A DNA stretch of 64,000 nt from positions 99,225 to 163,224 of the forward strand of contig NZ_JACJTO010000004.1 in assembly GCF_014698755.1 (NCBI RefSeq), read 5' to 3'. Origin of the DNA: Aphanizomenon flos-aquae FACHB-1287. Its GTDB lineage: Bacteria > Cyanobacteriota > Cyanobacteriia > Cyanobacteriales > Nostocaceae. This document shows, in pieces, positions 30,155 to 39,419 of the stretch; position 1 is the first letter of the stretch, and each line of letters starts with the position of its first letter. Below the pieces are notes generated by a model, which searched no databases, was not told where the DNA came from, and saw only the letters and a program-made list of their open reading frames with translations. The position numbers and the translations under genes were made by a program.

Positions 30155-30616
30155 TTAGGGGAAATATTCATTATTCAGAATATCTTCAAGACTAAAAGGA
30201 CATTGCTTTGGAAAAATTTCAGTAGGTAAACCTGTTTTTTGAATTACTTGTCTTCTAGCTTTAGTATAAACCTGTTCCAAACAACTGAGGAAATAGTTGT
30301 AAAGAGTTTTGGAGCGAAAAGAAAATTCCAACTCATCACGGAAATTAGAGATTTCAATTTGCCAACCTCGTTGACAGGTTTCTTTTTCAGTTTCCCAATA
30401 ACAACAAAGCAGAAGATGGATTAATAACTGCTTCAAATAACTTTCTACTTTGCGTCTTTGTTCTATTCCCAATGCTTCAATCTCTTCTGATAAATGCTGC
30501 CAATCTAAGTTATCAATATCTCTATTTTCTAGCTGTTTAAGTGTGGTTTCTATCCACAGATAATGATCTGTTTCATATAGTGTTGATTGTAGATTTGTAG
30601 AAATTGCTGTAGTCAT
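30155..30616 (-). CDS. DUF29 family protein
   Basis: The 153-residue protein shows the DUF29 pattern: an N-terminal LYETDHYLWIETTLKQLENRDIDNLDWQHLSEEIEALG, a helical middle with RRKVESYLKQLLIHLLL, and a C-terminal LEDILNNEYFP. It is cytosolic, helical and of unknown function. DUF29 genes are abundant and often multi-copy in filamentous cyanobacteria, and I recall no experimentally established role. No partner gene is adjacent. Confidence 0.9.
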   Translation of the reverse strand: MTTAISTNLQSTLYETDHYLWIETTLKQLENRDIDNLDWQHLSEEIEALGIEQRRKVESYLKQLLIHLLLCCYWETEKETCQRGWQIEISNFRDELEFSFRSKTLYNYFLSCLEQVYTKARRQVIQKTGLPTEIFPKQCPFSLEDILNNEYFP

Positions 30617-31058
30617 ACTTTATCCTTTGGATAACAGACATTATTATTTTAACATAACTAATTTTAACATAACTAAGTGAAAAATCAAGGCAGCAGCGAT
30701 CGCAGGAATTTTGAACGAGTCATCAGGGAGAGGTAATAGGTATCACCATGCCAACCAATATATTTATAGGTAGTGTTAATATTAATTAAACAACAAAAAC
30801 CCCAGAAGTAAAAACTTCTGAGGTATAAAGAGTTTTAGGGACGATTGAGAACAATAGCAATTTTGTCATCAGTTGGAGTAGGCAATCTTTAAACTAATGA
30901 CAAAATGGCTTTGTTAGGATCTCAAACTAAGAACCTAAAAGCCCACAGGTCAACTACTTAAATACTTTAGCAGAGGGATCTATATTCCAGTAGCCAAGTT
31001 GGCATTTTTTAAGAATTACACCATTGTAAAAATTCCTGAGAAATCAGAGAAAATAGCA
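30617..31058. other. Intergenic region downstream of the hglT-like gene
   Basis: About 440 bases without an ORF. It contains one HIP1 octamer near 30698 and a probable minus-strand terminator near 30800. Nothing else was recognised. Confidence 0.5.
30790..30823 (-). terminator. Probable rho-independent terminator of the minus-strand glycolipid arm
   Basis: Read on the minus strand, CCTCAGAAGT pairs with ACTTCTGGGG (one mismatch) around a four-base loop and is followed by TTTTTGTTG. It lies about 235 bases after the stop codon of the hglT-like gene, the last gene of that arm. Confidence 0.65.
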
Positions 31059-32318
31059 TTAAATCACATCTATCTTTTGACGGATATTAACTAATTCATA
31101 AAGTTTGTTTTCAAACTTTTTAGTACAAGCTGACCAATCAAATTCAAGAATTGAGGGACGAGCTTGTTTAGTTAATTTATGTTTGAGATCAGGATTTTCA
31201 AGAATTGTAATTACTTTTTGAGCGAAGTCTTCAGGGTTATTAGGTGCAGCGAGAAAACCATTAACTCCAGAAATAACCTGTTCCGCAGTTGAAGGGGCAA
31301 CAACAGCCACTACAGGAGTTCCAGAAGCTAATGCTTCGTTAGTTGTAGTACAGAAATTTTCCGTAACTGAAGGATTAACAAATATGTCTGCTTTTGCAAA
31401 CCAACCTAACAGTTCTTTCCCATGAGATTCACCCCAAATAGTCACACCATTGGGGAAATTTTCAGCACGACGGCGAATTTCTGTATCTAAAGGACCACTA
31501 CCCACAATTACTAAATGTACATCGGGAATTTTAGCAGCAATGAGAGGATAAATATCTAAAAGTTGATTAACATTTTTTTCTGGAGTAATGCGGCCGACAA
31601 ATAAAATAGTTGGGCGTTGATCATGAGGAATTGGATCATAACAAATATTACGGGGATCAAATTTCTCACAATCAATACCTTGATAGGGTAAATATTCGCT
31701 GCGTTGAGCTTTTAATTTTTGGTATTTAGCTAATTGTTCGCGGGAAGAGAATAAACTTAAATCATAAGTTTCACTGAATTGTTTAACTAAAATTGGCAGT
31801 AGAGGACGGACTAAATTAAAGAATTTATTACCGAAATAATATTGAATATAGGCAATAATATCTGTATGGAAAATTGAAATAATAGGTGTGTTGGTTTTTC
31901 TGGCATATTCTACTCCCACAGAACGGCCATAACCTTGTAAGAAACCAGAATATAAACCTCTCATTTGTGGGGCTTCTTCAACAACAATAATATCAGGTTG
32001 AAAGTGAGTGAGTAATTTTGTATCACTCCAATGACGATGGCTTAATGGTTGGGGTAAAGACTTATAAAATATTAGTGGTTCTGAGGGAAATGAATAAGAA
32101 GAAAAATTGATAAATGTTTCTAGTTCTTCAATTCCCGACATGGGACGATTACCAACTTGTGGAGGGTATTGATCATTAATTTCTGGGTGAACCAAAAAAA
32201 CTTCATGTCCTTGTTTCAATAGCCATTGAACCCGCTGGTGTACAGCAACAGAAACGCCTGTTAAAAATGGGGCATATAATCCTGTAAATAAAGCGATACG
32301 AAGAGATTTATTTTTCAT
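31059..32318 (-). CDS. hglT: GT4 glycosyltransferase, probable heterocyst glycolipid glycosyltransferase HglT
   Basis: The 419-residue GT-B enzyme opens with FTGLYAPFLTGVSVAVHQRV and carries the donor-site segment ILFVGRITPEKNVNQLL at about residue 240. The EX7E motif lies in VTENFCTTTNEALASGTPVV near residue 318. HglT adds the sugar to the long-chain polyol aglycone of heterocyst envelope glycolipids. In Anabaena 7120 it is encoded by all5341, at the far end of the all5341-all5347 block beside the hgl synthase genes. The position here is the same: last gene of the minus-strand arm. The symbol therefore rests on family plus synteny; the SqdX-like sequence alone would not prove it. It is likely cytosolic or membrane-peripheral. 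Confidence 0.68.
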   Translation of the reverse strand: MKNKSLRIALFTGLYAPFLTGVSVAVHQRVQWLLKQGHEVFLVHPEINDQYPPQVGNRPMSGIEELETFINFSSYSFPSEPLIFYKSLPQPLSHRHWSDTKLLTHFQPDIIVVEEAPQMRGLYSGFLQGYGRSVGVEYARKTNTPIISIFHTDIIAYIQYYFGNKFFNLVRPLLPILVKQFSETYDLSLFSSREQLAKYQKLKAQRSEYLPYQGIDCEKFDPRNICYDPIPHDQRPTILFVGRITPEKNVNQLLDIYPLIAAKIPDVHLVIVGSGPLDTEIRRRAENFPNGVTIWGESHGKELLGWFAKADIFVNPSVTENFCTTTNEALASGTPVVAVVAPSTAEQVISGVNGFLAAPNNPEDFAQKVITILENPDLKHKLTKQARPSILEFDWSACTKKFENKLYELVNIRQKIDVI

Positions 32319-32439
32319 GATTTTGAGGTGATTTTTTCTGAAAATATAGATTAGTGATGCACTGATTTATAATAATTATTGAATTGAGATATTTTAGATT
32401 TTGAAGCGAAAATAAAAAATCTAAAATTTTACCCAGTCT

Positions 32440-33699
32440 TTAGAGAGAGGCTTTTGGATCAATTGGTTGATCTAACCATTGGTAAGGACGGTATTCAATT
32501 AATCGAATATTTTCACGTCCTTGTATTCGATAAGTAATTCCCCGCCAAGTAATAGTTGATGTCCACAAAGAAGATAGCATTGTTAATCCATAAATCCACT
32601 GAGTTATGGGAATAACGATTAACATTTTCAGGAAGATTATAGGCGATAGTTTTGGTATTTTTTCACCTTGATTGCGTAGCACTTGATGTATTCCTAATTC
32701 CATTAATAGCATTAGTAAAACTAAGCCAATGGTGTAGGAGATATAGGAAAGAAATAATAAAACCGCAGCATACCATTGAGCCTCAAATAATAGCTGGAAA
32801 ATAACGATAATGACTATATTGGGAATGAGAATACTAGAATATGCCTCACTAACTATAGCCAACCAACGGGGATGATAAAGTTTAGAAACTATTATTAACC
32901 TTTTTAATGATTCTAGTAAGTTAAGTAGACTACTTTCTTCCCGATTTAGCATCAATAAAGAAGGAATAAATTTGATTTGTAATTTTTCTTGCTTGATAAG
33001 TTTATGGAGGAGCATATCATCTGTTAATACTTCTCCCCACTTATCCAAAAGTTGGAGACGGTTTAAAACTTCTGTTTTAATAGCTAAAGTTCCCCCCCAG
33101 GGAATTTGAAAAAGAAACATTTGCACTACACTAGAAACATTTCCAGAGTAGCGAACTAATGAACCCCAATAATTACCTGTGGGAATATACCAACGGTTTC
33201 CTGTTGTTAGTCCAACTTGATCATCAATTAGGGGAGTAACTAATTCTCGTAACCAATTAGGATGAGCTACAGTATCAGCGTCTATTAAAGCTATAACTGG
33301 ATAAGCATTATTTAAATCAGAAACAGCTTGTACCAAAGAACTGCATTTAAGACTACAATTATGACGAATTGCTCTTAATGTACTAATTTGGACGTTAGTT
33401 GCACCAAGTTGATTAATTGTTTCAGTGGCAATTTTAAAAGCTGGATCTTCTTTGCTATCAATTATTAACTTTAGATCATATTCTGGGTAATTTTGTTGTA
33501 AGAGCGATTGCAAACAATTATGTAAAAAAGGATCAGCACCTCGTAAACAAAGAATTACTGCCGTTTTTGGTAACTGTTCATCTGGTAATAATTTGGGTTT
33601 ATGTGAGCGCAAATACCATAAAAATACTAACGTTAAACAACTTTGAATTACCAGCCAACCGAGTAAAGACTTAGATAGAAATATCATAAAATCTGGCAT
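32440..33699 (-). CDS. Membrane GT2 glycosyltransferase (ceramide-glucosyltransferase-like)
   Basis: This is a 419-residue GT-A enzyme with an N-terminal membrane helix (residues 8-28) and a cluster of C-terminal helices (about 290-375). The catalytic domain shows AVILCLRGADPFLHNCLQSLLQQNYP, the metal-binding ALIDADTVAHPNW and GEVLTDDMLLHK for the third aspartate. The usual QXXRW box is replaced by a SLKRLIIVSK segment, as in some GT21-type enzymes. In the minus-strand glycolipid arm it probably modifies the glycolipid or makes a second sugar attachment; that role is inferred from context only. It has 121 bases to the hglT-like gene and the same orientation. Confidence 0.8.
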   Translation of the reverse strand: MPDFMIFLSKSLLGWLVIQSCLTLVFLWYLRSHKPKLLPDEQLPKTAVILCLRGADPFLHNCLQSLLQQNYPEYDLKLIIDSKEDPAFKIATETINQLGATNVQISTLRAIRHNCSLKCSSLVQAVSDLNNAYPVIALIDADTVAHPNWLRELVTPLIDDQVGLTTGNRWYIPTGNYWGSLVRYSGNVSSVVQMFLFQIPWGGTLAIKTEVLNRLQLLDKWGEVLTDDMLLHKLIKQEKLQIKFIPSLLMLNREESSLLNLLESLKRLIIVSKLYHPRWLAIVSEAYSSILIPNIVIIVIFQLLFEAQWYAAVLLFLSYISYTIGLVLLMLLMELGIHQVLRNQGEKIPKLSPIIFLKMLIVIPITQWIYGLTMLSSLWTSTITWRGITYRIQGRENIRLIEYRPYQWLDQPIDPKASL

Positions 33700-33737
33700 T
33701 ATTTCTATGGTCTTATAAAGGAGTTAGGAGTCAGTAG

Positions 33738-33756
33738 GGGCGGGAAAATACCGCCC
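33738..33756. repeat. Short palindromic repeat GGGCGG/CCGCCC
   Basis: A perfect six-base stem with a seven-base loop, preceded by GTAG, belongs to the same style of dispersed G-rich palindrome as those at 10153 and 44758. It lies between the DUF2141 and GT2 genes. Confidence 0.6.
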
Positions 33757-33841
33757 AATGTAGAAAGGAGTTCGTAAGGTGTGTTAAGCTAGAATGCACC
33801 TAATTTATTAGGGATAATCTCCAGCAATTCTAAATTCTTAA

Positions 33842-34300
33842 TTAGGGATCAAGAGAATACTTCAAAAAGATATTAATGGTAGTATTCTTATCAACTTTAA
33901 AACTGGAATTCTTGAACTTAGGTGTGCCAGTGCTGATGGAAACAGTAGGATTTTGAGAAATCCCAAAACCCTCTTTGGGAATGCCAAAAAAGTCTTTATT
34001 GAGTTTGTGATCACCATTTTGATCATCAACTACAGCTACAGCATAAGTCCCAGGTTTTAATCCAGAAAATACCTCTTGAATAGAATTTCCTGTAATTTTA
34101 GTACAACCACTTTTAACTTCACTTTTAGCATTATCTGGAAATCCTTTTTCAGAGTTATACACTCTCATACAAATTTCCCCTGTTTGATTACGAATGCCAT
34201 TAACAACTACAGTTAATGATTTTGTTGATTCAGCCTGTGCTACTTCAGAAAAGCTAATAGTTAGCAAAGTAGCAATTAACAGATTTACAATTTTAAACAT
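33842..34300 (-). CDS. DUF2141 secreted protein
   Basis: The 152-residue protein has a signal peptide (KIVNLLIATLLTISFSEVAQA, cleavage near residue 23). A DUF2141 beta-rich domain follows: LTVVVNGIRNQTGEICMRVYN, then GLKPGTYAVAVVDDQNGDHKLNKDFFGIPKEGFG. It should be periplasmic or at the cell surface; the biochemical role of DUF2141 is unknown. Its place inside the minus-strand glycolipid arm suggests a part in depositing the glycolipid layer, which is inference. It lies 47 bases after hgdA. Confidence 0.85.
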   Translation of the reverse strand: MFKIVNLLIATLLTISFSEVAQAESTKSLTVVVNGIRNQTGEICMRVYNSEKGFPDNAKSEVKSGCTKITGNSIQEVFSGLKPGTYAVAVVDDQNGDHKLNKDFFGIPKEGFGISQNPTVSISTGTPKFKNSSFKVDKNTTINIFLKYSLDP

Positions 34301-34347
34301 TAGTCAATACTTCCTGTTAGTGAAAATTTACTCTTGAGGACTTTTAT

Positions 34348-35352
34348 CTATTTGGCCAATTTTTCAATGTCAGTCTTTTGCAACCATTCATGAGTACGAC
34401 GCATTCCTTCTGCTAAATTAATTTTAGCCTGATAATTCAAAATACTTTCTGCTTTAGCAATAGAATAGGCATAAGGACGGCTCATAAAATCAACTGATTC
34501 TGGGAGAATATCAGCCTTTTTACGAAATAGTTTTTGTCCCTGAAGACGCACCTTGAGAAATAATTTCATTTCCTCTTTAGGTAAAGATATTGGTGCTGGT
34601 AAACCTTCTAATGAAGCGAGATGAATAAAATAATCTTTCCAGGAGGTTTCCTGTCCGTCAGTAATATTAAAAACCTCTCCATAAGCTGATTTATCTATTG
34701 CTAAAAAGATGGCATCAATTAAGTTATCTACATATAGATGATTCATGACACCTTTGCCTTCATTAGCATAGGCAAATAATTTTTGTCGCATCATTTGAAT
34801 TGGCCGCACAATCCAAGGAAGACTTCCCGGACCATAAACATCTCCAGCCCGAATTACAATTACTCCAAATTCTGGGTCATTATTCAGTTTTAAAACTTCG
34901 ATTTCTGCTTCAATTTTTGTTTGACAATAAGCATTATTTTCACCAGAAAGTACACCTGATTCTGTAACTTTCTCCGGGTAATCAAACCCATATACTAAAG
35001 CACTAGAAAGATGAACAAATGTTTTGACACCAGCTTGTTTAGCGGCTTTACAGATGTTCATAGTACCGCTCACATTTATTTCTCGAAAATGCTTAATATC
35101 CCCGGCTTCTTCGGCAATTTGAGCATTGTGTAAAACTATATCTACTCCCTGACAAGCTTTGGAGCAAATTGCCGGATCTGTAATATTACCAACTAAAATT
35201 TCTACACCTAATTTTTGTGCTGTTTGATCCTTAATTTGAGAACTTTGTATACCTCTAACTTTCATTCCTTGAGCTATAGCTAATTCCGCTGCACGTAAGC
35301 CAATAAATTCTTCAATTCCTGTAATTAGCAGTGTTTTGTTTTGGAAGTTCAT
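34348..35352 (-). CDS. hgdA: NAD-dependent epimerase/dehydratase, HgdA-like
   Basis: This is an extended short-chain dehydrogenase of 334 residues. In Anabaena 7120 the syntenic gene (all5345) encodes HgdA, described as a UDP-galactose 4-epimerase needed for the heterocyst glycolipid layer. The catalytic pair YCQTK is present near residue 142, with the SSALVYG serine before it and the IRAGDVYGPG segment after. The nucleotide-binding turn reads TGIEEFIG, so the middle glycine of TGxxGxxG is glutamate. This is unusual and may weaken or alter cofactor binding. There is a 206-base gap to hgdC upstream. Symbol by family and synteny. Confidence 0.75.
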   Translation of the reverse strand: MNFQNKTLLITGIEEFIGLRAAELAIAQGMKVRGIQSSQIKDQTAQKLGVEILVGNITDPAICSKACQGVDIVLHNAQIAEEAGDIKHFREINVSGTMNICKAAKQAGVKTFVHLSSALVYGFDYPEKVTESGVLSGENNAYCQTKIEAEIEVLKLNNDPEFGVIVIRAGDVYGPGSLPWIVRPIQMMRQKLFAYANEGKGVMNHLYVDNLIDAIFLAIDKSAYGEVFNITDGQETSWKDYFIHLASLEGLPAPISLPKEEMKLFLKVRLQGQKLFRKKADILPESVDFMSRPYAYSIAKAESILNYQAKINLAEGMRRTHEWLQKTDIEKLAK

Positions 35353-35558
35353 AGGGATCTAGATAGGTGTTTTTTTTGATAGGATGACGTTAGTCACACA
35401 GTTGAAAAAGTTATACAAGCTAAGTCATAAAGATCAACTATGAACTGTTGTACTGGCAGGAGAATTGTACTGTTGTTAATAGCATTTAACTTCTATCTTA
35501 GGTTAGTGTTAATTTAGAAAATATTTGGCAGTGGTTTATTCGTTTGTGCAACAAATTT

Positions 35559-36749
35559 CTAAAAACTATCAGCCGGATCAGCAGAACGGAGTTTATTAAT
35601 AGCTAATGCTCCAGAGGTAATACAAATTAAGACTGTAGATACTAAAACAAGTAAGGCATTATTACTTGTCATAATAATTGGCAATTTAGTTGCTTTCATG
35701 GCAAAATCATACAAACCAATGGAAACAATAAAACCAGGAATATAACCTAATAATGCTAAAATTAATGCTTGTTGAAAAACAACATTTAATAAATATCCAT
35801 TAGCATAACCAATGGCTTTTAAAGTTGCATAGGCAATAAATTGAGTAGCAATATTGCTATATAGAATTTGATAAACAATTACCACTCCGACTACCGAAGC
35901 CATAATTAGCATCAAGTTGAGGATAAAACCAATGGGGGTTCTGACTGACCAATATTGTTTTTCAAAATCAACAAATTCTGGACGGGTGAATATTTTTACA
36001 TCATTTGGTAGATTGGCTTTTAAATTGGCTAAAACCTGTTTTATATTAGCACCGTTTTTAAGTCTAATTACTCCCATATCTATTTTTTCAACGGGACGGT
36101 TGTTAGGATTTATTCTTAAAAAAGTTGAGTCACTAACAATTAAATTACCATCAACACCAAAGGAAGGTCCTAAACTAAATAAACCTCCAACTCTCACTCG
36201 ATAACCCTTAATTGCATCAAAGGGAAATATCTCAATTGGTTGTTTAATATTGCCCTGATTAAATAATTCTGCTATTGGTCCAAATTCTGGACGAGCATCT
36301 CTATCAAATAGCATAACATCAAGAATTTTAAGTTTATCTAAATTTTCTGTAACTTCTGGAATATCTAGCACGGGTTTTCCTGGATCAAAACCAATGACAT
36401 AAATTGAATATTTCTCGCCACTTACGGGATTTTTTAACTTTGCAAATTGCAAATAAATTGAACTAACAGAATCAACACCATCAAAGCCTAATGTTTGATA
36501 TAATCGAGTCCGAGAAAAACTTTGAATTGCGGTCAAAGATTTATATTGAGAACTAACTAAAAACAAATCACCGTTTAATCTTTGATGTAGTGCTGTAGCA
36601 CTGGAATATAGTGCATCTTGAAAACCAAGTTGGATAAACATTAACAGCACAATAAAGCCAATTCCGGCTACAGCTATCGCAAAGCGAATTTTCTGCTGGG
36701 CAAGCTGTAGCCACCCTAAAGGAATTTTGATATTCATATTAGTTATCAA
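35559..36749 (-). CDS. hgdC: DevC-like ABC exporter permease, HgdC
   Basis: The 396-residue FtsX/MacB-type permease begins IPLGWLQLAQQKIRFAIAVAGIGFIVLLMFIQLGF, the hallmark of DevC proteins. After the first helix (about 25-45) comes a large periplasmic domain (about 50-265). Three C-terminal helices then span about 270-385. In Anabaena 7120 HgdB and HgdC (all5347, all5346) are needed for normal glycolipid layer composition, by analogy with DevBCA glycolipid export through TolC. As in that strain, no DevA-type ATPase gene is adjacent. An alternative ATG four codons downstream is possible. The hgdB gene precedes it by an 83-base STRR spacer. Confidence 0.85.
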   Translation of the reverse strand: MITNMNIKIPLGWLQLAQQKIRFAIAVAGIGFIVLLMFIQLGFQDALYSSATALHQRLNGDLFLVSSQYKSLTAIQSFSRTRLYQTLGFDGVDSVSSIYLQFAKLKNPVSGEKYSIYVIGFDPGKPVLDIPEVTENLDKLKILDVMLFDRDARPEFGPIAELFNQGNIKQPIEIFPFDAIKGYRVRVGGLFSLGPSFGVDGNLIVSDSTFLRINPNNRPVEKIDMGVIRLKNGANIKQVLANLKANLPNDVKIFTRPEFVDFEKQYWSVRTPIGFILNLMLIMASVVGVVIVYQILYSNIATQFIAYATLKAIGYANGYLLNVVFQQALILALLGYIPGFIVSIGLYDFAMKATKLPIIMTSNNALLVLVSTVLICITSGALAINKLRSADPADSF

Positions 36750-36832
36750 TTGTTAATTGTTAGTTGTCAGTTGTTAGTTGTCAGTTGTCAGTTGTAGAAA
36801 ATAACCAATAACTAATCACTAATAACCAATCA
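36745..36832. repeat. Heptamer short tandem repeat tract (STRR)
   Basis: GTTAGTTGTCAGTT units on the left and AACTAATCACTAATAACC units on the right fill the whole hgdB-hgdC spacer, so the two halves can pair as a hairpin within the shared transcript. Confidence 0.85.
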
Positions 36833-38044
36833 CTAAATCTGGATAGAAACATCAACTTGCAAGTTAGTTAATCGAGATATTTTTTGACTATCGCTAGGAT
36901 TATCAATAGATATTTTGACTTCAATTACTCTGCGGTCTGCGTCAGAATTGGGATTAATACTAAAGATACCTTGCTTATCAACTTGCCAACCAATTTCTCG
37001 GACAGTTCCTTGTAATTTACCAGGAAAGGTAGTGCTGGTAATAATAGCTTTTTGACCAATTCGGACATTTTGAATATCAGTTTGATACACTTCTGCAAGA
37101 ACTTGCATTTTTGAAGTATTGCCAATTTCTGCAAAACCAGAATTACCAATTACTTCGCCATTTCTGGCATGAATTCGTAAAATTCTGCCATCTATAGGAG
37201 AAGTAATGTAAGTTAAATCATGGTCGGTTTTAGCTTGTTTAACTGCTGTTTCTGCACTTTTAACTTCACTTTTTGCTAACTCCACATCTACAGTCCTGAC
37301 TTCTTGAATACTATCAAGTTTAAATCTTCCTTCTTTAAGTTGATCTTCCAGGGTGTCTTGTGTCCTTTTAAGGGTAGCTTTAGCTTCTTTTAACTGCTGC
37401 TGTGTAATTTGTAAAGCTAATTTTTTACTATCAAAAATAGAAGCAGAAACAGCACCATCTTTAGATAATTGTTGATAGCGATCACTTTCTTTTTGAGTGT
37501 TTATAACTTCAGCATGAAGACGGGTAATTGTTGCTGATTGAGCCGCAATATCTCCTTTTAATTGAGAATTTAACCGGGTAATTGTGGCTTTTTGAGCATT
37601 GATATCTCCGGTTTTTGCTCCAGCTTGTACCTGTGCAAGTTTGGTTCTAGCAATTAACAATTTATCAAATGCTTGTTGGATAGCTGCTTGAGAACGAGCA
37701 TAGTTTTCTACATAAGCTAATACTTGTCCTTTTTTAACATTATCTCCCTCTTTAACTAGCAGTTTTTCGACTCTAACACCATTGATAGAATTAGGAGCAG
37801 ATAAATAAGTAATTTTGTCCTGTGGTTGTAACCTTCCTAAAGCAGTTACAGCAACTTTAACAGGAATAGGTTTAGATTTACTAACAGTTGTTACAGCAAA
37901 AGATTGAGTGTGAGAATTTATTTTCAACTGATGAAAAATGGATAAAGATACTAATCCCGTAGCTAAAGTTAGAGAAGTTGCCAGAATTATTCTCCATTTT
38001 AATGCAATTAGACTGAATAATTGGCGTTTTTTATTTACTGCCAT
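36833..38044 (-). CDS. hgdB: DevB-like membrane fusion protein, HgdB
   Basis: The 403-residue periplasmic adaptor of an ABC exporter has an N-terminal membrane anchor at about residues 14-32. A biotinyl-lipoyl-like half motif (VEKLLVKEGDNVKKGQVLAYVEN) is followed by a long helical hairpin (about residues 113-270) rich in Gln, Lys and Ala. The returning half-motif reads LTYITSPIDGRILRIHARNGEVIG, and beta-barrel segments complete the protein. It fits HlyD/DevB proteins that link an inner-membrane ABC permease to TolC. It is the first gene of the minus-strand glycolipid arm, so its upstream region should carry the arm's promoter. Confidence 0.85.
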   Translation of the reverse strand: MAVNKKRQLFSLIALKWRIILATSLTLATGLVSLSIFHQLKINSHTQSFAVTTVSKSKPIPVKVAVTALGRLQPQDKITYLSAPNSINGVRVEKLLVKEGDNVKKGQVLAYVENYARSQAAIQQAFDKLLIARTKLAQVQAGAKTGDINAQKATITRLNSQLKGDIAAQSATITRLHAEVINTQKESDRYQQLSKDGAVSASIFDSKKLALQITQQQLKEAKATLKRTQDTLEDQLKEGRFKLDSIQEVRTVDVELAKSEVKSAETAVKQAKTDHDLTYITSPIDGRILRIHARNGEVIGNSGFAEIGNTSKMQVLAEVYQTDIQNVRIGQKAIITSTTFPGKLQGTVREIGWQVDKQGIFSINPNSDADRRVIEVKISIDNPSDSQKISRLTNLQVDVSIQI

Positions 38045-39419
38045 ATTTTTATTCCAATGGTATTATTTCGGGAAATACTTGTCATGTTTATAGACCTATT
38101 CTCTGTTGCTTTTAGGGAAGAGATATGTCTAATTATTTATCTATGAATTGTTTTCAGCATTTTTAGCTGTTATAAATACTCAAATTAGTGTTTTTTTGCC
38201 TCTGGTTATCCTCAATTTTATCTTGAATTGGCATTTAATTAAGTAGTCTAAAATACGATAGCTCTAGAGAGAAATAAAAATCTTTAATTCCCAAGTAGTG
38301 ATGATGCTAATAACTTGGGGAAATGAATAAACCTACCCATGATTATCCCAAATAACTTTGATATTGTCAACTAAATTTGGTTGTTTTAATTAATAAAATC
38401 CTTAATTACATCTTATATTTAATAACTCATGAATTAATATAAAAATCTGTAAGTTTTTTAGCAAATTGTGGTTTATAGTTGCCAAATGTCTATATTTCAT
38501 CACAATTGAGATATTTATAGGTTTGTCTTCAACGTTGAAAAAATTAATGTTTAGTTTATAAATAACCAATTGTCTAGAAAAGGTAAGTTATCTTATAAAT
38601 TCATCAAAAACTCAGACTTGATTATGATAGTTTCCTCAAAAAAGACCCATTTATGTTCAAAGGTTTACTATGTATATTTATTGATTAGTTACTTATGAGA
38701 CAATTCACTTAAAATCCTTGAATTATCAAGAAAATATTGATCTTAAATCTGTAATTACCCGTGATATATCATTCACAAGTAAAGCTCTAAATTTTACTCA
38801 CCTAATTATGTTTTATTGACAGGGATGTGATTTGACAAATATTTTCTCCCAAAAATTAGCAAAAATGAACTATTCCGTTTTCATAAATTGTGCTAGTCTT
38901 TTTATTAATTCAACATTTATAAATAGAAAATAAATTGTTGATTTTATTTCCATAACTGGAAAAAATACTAAAATATATCCCTTAATAATCTGGGTTTTTG
39001 TATCTCACTAAGTTACAAAATTCTAGACTATTAAAAAGCTGCTTAAGTATTTTTTCACTATTCAGAGAATTTGCCACAGAGTGCTGATTATTTTTGTAAC
39101 GATTTTGGCAGCTTTTATCAGTCTAATCATCTAAAATAGGTTATCCTAGACTTTAAAAACTGGCAAATTCTATATCAATATCCACAACATTGTTGTTCAA
39201 TAGGTAAAACATTCAATATGTTATAAAATTGGTGCAAAATATCCAAAAAACACCTAGAAATTCGATGATTACAACAAAGAAAGCAGTATATATGCTGTGG
39301 AATTGATGTCCGGCCAAACATTTAAACTCACCTGTAGTAACTGCGTGAATGCAGATAGAAAACTATCTGTTAATAGCCTAGAATACTACACAATTCACGG
39401 TAATTAAGATTAGTCTATC
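38045..39419. other. 1.4-kb divergent region between hgdB and hglE
   Basis: Very AT-rich DNA without any ORF of 60 codons or more on either strand separates the two arms of the glycolipid island. In Anabaena 7120 I recall alr5348, asr5349 and asr5350 at this place; no counterpart of similar size is visible. The only candidate is a 33-codon ORF at its right end. Promoters for both arms must lie here; I could not find a convincing NtcA site by eye. Confidence 0.6.
39306..39407 (+). CDS. Possible 33-residue leader or small protein before hglE
   Basis: The ORF starts at ATG and encodes a polar 33-residue peptide with a CSNC pair (residues 10-13) and ends 12 bases before the hglE ATG. The spacing is what one expects of a translated leader or a small co-transcribed gene. 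No strong ribosome binding site is visible and I know no homologue, so it may be chance. The rest of the 1.4-kb region has nothing comparable. Confidence 0.25.
   Translation: MSGQTFKLTCSNCVNADRKLSVNSLEYYTIHGN

Noticed and set aside
36925..37149. 74-codon ORF on the same strand inside hgdB
   Set aside because: It is an out-of-frame shadow of the membrane fusion protein.
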